Part shown: piece after piece, positions 57,884 through 64,000 of the stretch
Layout: each line of letters begins with the position of its first letter
How positions within the stretch are numbered: the stretch's first letter is position 1
Assembly (NCBI RefSeq): GCF_020921035.1
Contig: NC_063150.1
Coordinates: 9,486,001-9,550,000, forward strand
Length of the DNA stretch: 64,000 nucleotides
Source of the DNA: Rhodamnia argentea
Taxonomy: Eukaryota > Streptophyta > Magnoliopsida > Myrtales > Myrtaceae
Direction: 5' to 3'
Program-made: the position numbers and the translations under genes
The notes under the pieces: model-generated
Told to the model about the DNA's origin: nothing
The model's input: the letters and a program-made list of their open reading frames with translations, nothing else
Database searches by the model: none

Positions 57884-58445
57884 ATGGCGTTTGGGAAGCA
57901 TACAATACGTCAATTTGTTCAACTTGCTTGCGTCGTCTTTGTTCTTTTCATGACTCTCGATCAATGTAAGTAAGCTAGCAGGCTGAATCCTTTTTTTGCT
58001 TCCCTTTGCATGTTACAAAAGCATCGTTCATCATGGCAAATTTAAATTTATCTTCCGACAAAAGTCGAATCACATTGTGATTCTTTCATCGTGTTAAGGC
58101 TGTGCAATGAGCTCTTCCGATTCCTCTTTTTGTTCTGACCTTCCAATTTTCTGATATACTTAAACGTGGATATAATTTTTTCTTGTTTGATTTCCGATGC
58201 AAATAGGTGGCGCGATGATCCGTGGCATGACGGAGGAACGGGAACCCGTTGCTCCTCGGATCGAAGACAGCAGTAAAATTTACATTCCTCAATGTGGAAA
58301 GATGATGTGCAAGGGTGGGATTCAAGGCGAATGTTATTGTTGCTTAACAAAATCCTTACCATGTACTAAAACCAGGGAAGAATGTTTGCCACCTTGCCCT
58401 CCTTTCAAATCGCCCGGGCTGGAAACAAAAATGTCAGCGCCTTGA
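57884..58445 (+). CDS. Secreted Cys-rich peptide, ESF1-like (copy 3)
   Basis: Two exons, 57884-57965 and 58207-58445, phase 1 junction (CAAT|GTAAGT, AATAG|GT), 106 residues. Signal peptide FVQLACVVFVLFMTL. The mature part has EPVAPRIEDSSKIYIPQCGK, ECYCCLTKSLPC and CLPPCPPF, with all 8 cysteines (C-x4-C-x7-C-x-CC-x6-C-x6-C-x3-C). The intron is only 241 bp and lacks the dispersed repeat present in copies 1 and 2, so it may show the ancestral state. The EPVA-R-ED motif after the signal peptide is shared with the other copies and may be a propeptide. Same functional inference as copy 1. Confidence 0.72.
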
Positions 58446-61400
58446 AAATTATACTTATCGATTCTAAATAAATAGCCATTGAACCAAATTCAATTTGTGT
58501 GTCATGGTGAATAGCTTGCAAGTTTTTCGAAAAAGTCTTTGGAGGAACAAAGTGACATGGCTGAACAAGATAATATAGAGAGGAATCGTTAGACATGTTC
58601 TCGGTATAAAGTAGTTGTATGAGGTGAAAATCTTACGTACGGTTCTGGCATAGCGATGGGAATAGTGATGTTGTCATCGAAAGTAAGCATCTCTTGTAAA
58701 ATATAAGCAACACTAAATCCTCGAGAGTCCAAACCTCCATTTCTCCTACTTGTTGCCCAAACCTCCATCTAAACATCCATTTCTCAGCAACGGGATTTCT
58801 ATCCAAGCTATTAGGTGACTTATCGAACTTTATTTCCAATTAAGTAATCCAATCGAAAAAACATCAAACAAAAATTGGTAATTCAAAACTAATCGGTAGT
58901 TTAATTGGAGGAAGGTTTAACTTGCTTGAATAAAAGGTAGTAACTTCATATTAGTGTTGGTAAATTGGAAACGTAATTAAGGAAAGCCAATAAAATTTTG
59001 TAAAAGACAAAAATTTAGCAATTGTAATAAATAAAAACATGGCAAGTAACTCAAAAGAGTTGTGAACCCAAAACTCAAACGTTGTTGCTAATAAGTTTTT
59101 TCTAAAAAAAAAAAAAAAAGTTGGCAACTTAAACCGTTACTATGATTTTTTTAAATCATATGAAAAGCTGAAAAATTAAATAAAAATAATGAAGGTCAAT
59201 AAGTAACTCAAATTAGAGTTGGTAACCACATACTATGTGGGCATTTAACATGAGAGAAAGTAACGATTTTTCCTAGTTTAGGTTGATTATTTCCTGAAAG
59301 ATTAGTATATATTTAAGGCATTATTATACAAGGAAAAATAAAGTTAGTAGCTCCATAAAAAAGTTGGTAAATAAAAAAAATAACTAAATGTTGTCAAGTA
59401 ACTCAAACGAGTATGATTAAAAAGATTCACGCTATTTCCACCCCTTTATTAGTTCTTGACACCCCCTAGTCATATTAGATTGACTACATTATCGCTCATG
59501 GATCCCATTCTTGATAAAAGATTATTTCTTACATTTTTTCTTCTTTCTTTTTTCAATTTTGCTTGAAAGAAGACTTCTCCACATCTCTTCTATTGAGAAT
59601 TGGAAATCCTCAATCTTGCTTTTAACAAAGACAATCAAAAGCTACTAATGTGTGTATTGATTAAGTTATTATACATGGTAATATATGCACAAGTCGATAT
59701 GCCACCGATGCACCGAATGTTTTTGAAAGAAAGATCTGCTCCGCCAATGTTTAGAATGTTTCGCCAATCTTTATGAAGAACAAGATATTGGGTATTGAAG
59801 ATATCTACAAGCTAGAAGGATCTTCAGATAAGGTGAACATTTGGAAGGATCTTGATCGAGGTGAACATGTGTAGAAGAACAGGAATGTTTGTGATGGCTT
59901 GGAGGTATAATGATTAGGTGAACAATGAATGGACGTTTGTGAAGGTGAACAGCTTAGTAGAATCGCAATTGCTAATATACCTAGAAGGACTAGAAGAAAG
60001 ATCGGGTGCACCAATCGTTATCGAAGTAGCGGATCTTTGGCAGAGGGCGCTTGCCTTATAAAGATCAAGTCGAAAATTGTGACAATACCAAAGCTCCTTG
60101 TGAGTTCATTGAAGATGAGGAATTAACTATGATGCTGATGTGTTTGGAAGGTAATTGTATGCTGAAGAAGCCAAGAAAATTATTGGTTGCAAGTCAACCA
60201 CAAGGTTTTTCAGTGAATAACATCAAAAGACTACAAAGATCTAGATGTCTTAATTATGGAAAAGGGATCGTACAGATATTTACTCCTGTAAGGTGCTGGT
60301 CACTAGGCCTACTAACCGGATCTTTGATTTTGAAGAATATAGCCGCTATAAATATTGTGATAATATCAATGACCTAAGTTTAGCGAAAACTAGGTACAAG
60401 GATAAAAATCTTGACAAGAAGGAGAACAAATAAAAAATGACGAGGTGTTCATGATTACTAGGAGGTACCATGGTCAATCTATCATCAAGGTGACGTCTTT
60501 GCATGCTAAGATACTCAAGAGGACATTGGATTATTTCTCACAAGTCATCCTCATGGTTTTTTTATAAACAGCATCAACGAACCCATATTTCGGGTGAGAC
60601 GATGTTTATGTCGATATTATGTCATTGGTGATGAACATGAAAGGATGTTTGTTGGAGAAAAATTATAGCCGTTGGCGGGTAAAGATGCACACGTAAAGAT
60701 CGGGAAGTATATCGAGGAACAGGAACATGCATCTGTTAGCTTTGTTAGAGTAGTAGTATTAGAAAAGCAACCGAGTAGTAGTTTCAGCATAGTGTCGAAA
60801 AACAATTTGCAGCAGTTTCAACGGATCTCTAAAGGCTAGTTGGGCTGCTCAAGCTTCTTTTGCAGGAAGATTGAAGTTGTATATATAATGAAAGACCTTC
60901 TAGGCTAAAATTTTAGAGAAAGCACGATATAAAATGCATATACCGCTTGTGAGCCACTTCTCTCTCGTTGTTTCTCTGTTCTATGATCTTTCTCATCCGT
61001 AATCGTGTGAAAGATCAAGAGTACAAGAGTAAGAGCAGCAGCTGAGTCTTAATAGTGTGATCTATCAAGTAAAGTATTAATGCTTGCCAATTGAAACTTG
61101 TTGGGCTGATTACTAGTGGATTCCAATCCAAGCTGTGGCTGTTAGTTTCGTAGAGTGGATGTAGGCATTTCATATAAGCCGAACTACTATATATCATGTG
61201 TACTTGCATCTTACTTGATCTTTACTCAATCTTGCACACGCTCGGATATTGTTTTTTGAAACGTCTACTTACCAAATCTTTTTATATCATCTATTGTTTT
61301 TCCCATATTCTTTATACACTTCAGCACACAATGTTCTCATATTGCAAACATCTGCCGACCCGATCTCTACAATGCCTCTGTAAATGTTTGACCCAATGCT

Positions 61401-63213
61401 TGAAGTTGAACTTGTTTTTTTCCGCAAATATTTTCATAGTTCTCAAATAACCTATTCACCCTCTCCGAGTTGTATTATTAGTCCAAACACCTTCCAAGTA
61501 ACTTTTTTTCCACCTGAACTGCTTCTTCAACTCACATTACATTTCAACGTTTCCTTCATGTTTGTCTTCTTCTGTACATATTCTCCATTATTATAATCTA
61601 AGCAACCACTAATCAGATACTAGAGTGAAGAAATGTTAGTTTTATTTGTAAATTGTTTACTTCATTTTCTTAGATTATTCTCATGATCACGAAATTTTCG
61701 ACTTTGATTTTTGGATCAAATTTATGAGAATTTACTCAAAAATGTAATATTATAATTGATGTATGCATTATACATAATGTACTCATAGATTATCATCTTA
61801 CTTGTTTTTAAGTTGTTTTTTAGTAATAGTTTCCTAGTACAAACAATAAAGAAATATTTTTTTTGGTCAGAAACACAATAATTATTTAGCCATGTACTAA
61901 ATAAACTATTTTTTTGGAAAAGAAGTACACTGATTTTGTTCCAAATGTAGGATAAAAAGGCAAAACGGAAAAAAAAAGGGTAACATTAGTCTCAAATCAA
62001 GGTCTGCCCACATTTGACCTTAATAAATGTTGTTTAAGAAGAGAATGGTAGTTTCATCTCTAGTAAAAATTTTTAAAAAATGAAAACGAAGAAAAAAATT
62101 GTAAGAAATAATCTTAAACTAATAGTGGGACCCGCAAGAGATAATGTAATCAATTTATTATAAAAGGTGAAGTCAGGAGTTAATAAGAGAGTAGAAATTG
62201 AGTGGGCCTAAAAAAAAACTCAAACGAGAGTTCGTGACGCAAACCTGTTTGGCAATTTAATTTGACAAAAACCAGTAAATCACTCTAATTTAGGTTGGTA
62301 ATTTCATGTAAGAGTTAGTAAATTCAAAATTTTGGTAAATTATTCAAATTAAAGTTGATAGAAAAAATTGAACAAAAATTGCTACTTTGGATACTAGTAA
62401 AAAAATGGTAATGTCATAAAAATGTTGATATGTTATCAAGAAGACACCTCAAAATGAGGGACAAAAAAAAGTTACGGACGATTTCTTTTGTTACCAACAA
62501 GTGTTAATATATCCATGCTTTTTCTTTACATGGAAAATAAAATTCTGCCTGAGCTGGTTGGACTTTCTTAACATATGAATGGGATTCTAAAAATTAAAAT
62601 TACTGACTGTTGGGAATATTAACGGGGCAAACTCGATCAGGAAAATATATGGCGATTTTGTCCTTTGAATGTCTATTTATGGGGATTAATCTGCCAAAAT
62701 ATCGGTTGAGCTAAAAACTAGGATTCCTTTGTTACTTGGAAAATTGAAAGTCAATTGAAATACCAGGAATCTCTTCGTCCATCATCTTTGAAGTAAGAAA
62801 GAAAAGAAATGGAAAATTCACACAAGTGGTCTTTGAATTTTGACCCAATGTTCAATCTAATCCCCGAACTTTTAATTTGTTTAAGGATATGTTTACTGGA
62901 AGTCATAAAACTTGTTATGAATGTGCAATTAAGTCTTAAAACTCGTGAAATCGAATCCTAAAACTTATCAAATTAGTTCAATCGAATCCTTGTACTTTTC
63001 TCTCTCCTACACATCGATGATGCGACTAAAACAAAGTTGTTTTGGTAATTTTTACACATCTTTCACTTGCTCTTAAATCAGACACTTTTCTTAACTTGTC
63101 TTTTGTTTCCGCCCTTTGGTTCCCTGATAGACTCTTTTTTTTGTCTTTGGGGTTCAACCCTGATAGACTTGAGCACTCATGCATATTGCAAACAACATAT
63201 CCAATGCAAATAG
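58446..63213. other. Spacer with decayed retroelement-like and duplicon sequence
   Basis: 58840-59430 and 62240-62420 are copies of the GAGTTGGTAA repeat. 59630-61250 has no intact frame; from about 60745 (TTAGAGTAGTAGTATTAG) to 61210 it looks like LTR-type noncoding DNA with a CT-rich leader, but no pairing LTR is seen. 62490-62640 matches 48760-49000, the flank of peptide gene 1. No protein gene supported. Confidence 0.4.
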
Positions 63214-63458
63214 GTGGTGCCAACCGGCATGATGCGTGCTTTTGCCAGTGATGACTCACATTGAACTGTAGAAGACCGAGAACCCGTCCCTTCTCAAATT
63301 TATGGTAGCATAAAGCTGTTCATTCCACAACGTTCGAAGATGGCACGTGGGCGCTTGAAGTACGAACGCTATGTCGCATGTCCGACCACAAGAAACAGTG
63401 TACTCGGACCATGGACGCTTGTAATTCGTCTGAACAAAGAAGCAAGAAGCCGCTGATT
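63214..63458 (+). pseudogene. Relic of a fourth ESF1-like peptide gene (exon 2 only)
   Basis: Begins after GCAAATAG|GTGGTGCC, the same acceptor as copy 3. It keeps GACCGAGAACCCGTCCCTTC (EPV motif region) and a segment corresponding to KLFIPQRSKMARG, in which the first core cysteine is Arg. Frame is broken by a TGA just after the exon start, and the CYCC region is no longer recognisable. No signal-peptide exon is found between 62640 and 63213. Confidence 0.75.
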
Positions 63459-63806
63459 CAAATTTCCTCGGCCAGAGCACTTTTGTTTGTTTTCCTTTGA
63501 CCAAATTGCTGTGGCGGCTTAAAAGTAGATTTGACTGAGAAGATGATTGACATGAAGAATGAGAATAACATATTTATTGTCAAATTGCCTAGATGTACCA
63601 GCATGTTTCTCCACATTAACCTTCAACCAAGAGTCTCCTCTAATCCATTGTGAAGCACTTGCAAAAGCCAAAAACACATTCAGCCAAAAGAGAAAAGCAT
63701 ACGGAAGCGAGATCAAGTGACAAGGGAATCCAACCGAATAGAAACATGGATTGCTCCGGCTATCATCAAAGTATCAGAAGAAAAGCAGAGTTAACATAAT
63801 CCAACT

Positions 63807-63971
63807 TCAAAGAGGGAAACCTTTATATCCATCTGGATTGCTGAAAGTGAAATAGTTGTCAGTCCCAGTTGCATCTTTCCCCAAGTGGTGTAAATGATAT
63901 GCTATGGAGATCATCATTGTGATAAGATGGGATGGATCATGAAACCTGCCATGACGTAAAATGGCATTCTT
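63807..63971 (-). CDS. Possible last exon of a gene entering from the right edge
   Basis: An open frame of about 55 codons reads ...GRFHDPSHLITMMISIAYHL, HHLGKDATGTDNYFTFSNPD, GYKGFPL and stop (63807-63809). Composition and absence of repeats look coding. An in-frame stop near 63990 means an acceptor must lie around 63971-63985 (for example GCAAAAG|AATGCC, not ideal). Family not recognised. It could be chance. Confidence 0.25.
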   Translation of the reverse strand, partial: KNAILRHGRFHDPSHLITMMISIAYHLHHLGKDATGTDNYFTFSNPDGYKGFPL

Positions 63972-64000
63972 TTGCAGTCTCACGACTCATCAATCAGAGA

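Noticed and set aside
59630-60800. Possible copia-type coding remnants
   Set aside because: Short stretches suggest a decayed retroelement but frames are broken and no reverse transcriptase, integrase or gag motif could be confirmed.

Overview
The window is nuclear DNA from a flowering plant, most likely a eudicot. The genes have GT-AG introns, plant-only families are present (PPR-E, NPH3, PADRE/DUF4228, HCF164), and intergenic DNA is AT-rich with many small transposons. Long CT/GA runs in several 5' leaders recall Myrtaceae such as Eucalyptus, but that placement is an inference.

Layout: a mitochondrial-type ribosomal protein bL28 gene with a duplicated block in its intron (0.6-3.4 kb, minus). 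Two tandem genes for small Ser-rich proteins ending in the prenylation signal CVVM (4.5-7.5 kb, plus). A short box C/D snoRNA cluster (8.3-8.8 kb, minus). A DUF4228/PADRE gene (10.2-10.7 kb, minus). A PPR-E protein (13.9-15.9 kb, minus). A small MGNW protein (17 kb, minus). A larger paralogous snoRNA cluster with its own promoter (19.3-21.2 kb, minus). An NPH3-family BTB gene in five exons (26-28.4 kb, minus). A small Cys-rich protein (32.6 kb, minus). The histone chaperone NASP in six exons (35-39 kb, minus). A plastid heptad-repeat protein (42.4 kb, plus). HCF164 in four exons (45.2-47 kb, plus). A tandem array of secreted cysteine-rich peptides resembling EMBRYO SURROUNDING FACTOR 1, with three copies and one relic (49.2-63.5 kb, plus).

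Three parts deserve most attention. The snoRNA genes are easy to miss because they have no ORF; they show C and D boxes, terminal stems and rRNA-complementary guides, and the second copy is decaying. The peptide array shows birth, divergence (paired cysteine loss), death and a datable transposon insertion with a paralogous empty site. The CVVM gene pair shows exon-intron module duplication in phase 1 and a coding minisatellite. The rest consists of single housekeeping genes with no operon-like link. Between them lie inverted-repeat MITE-like elements and decayed repeats.

All gene models were built by hand from splice-site and reading-frame agreement. rRNA targets were recalled from conserved rRNA sequence and not aligned by software.
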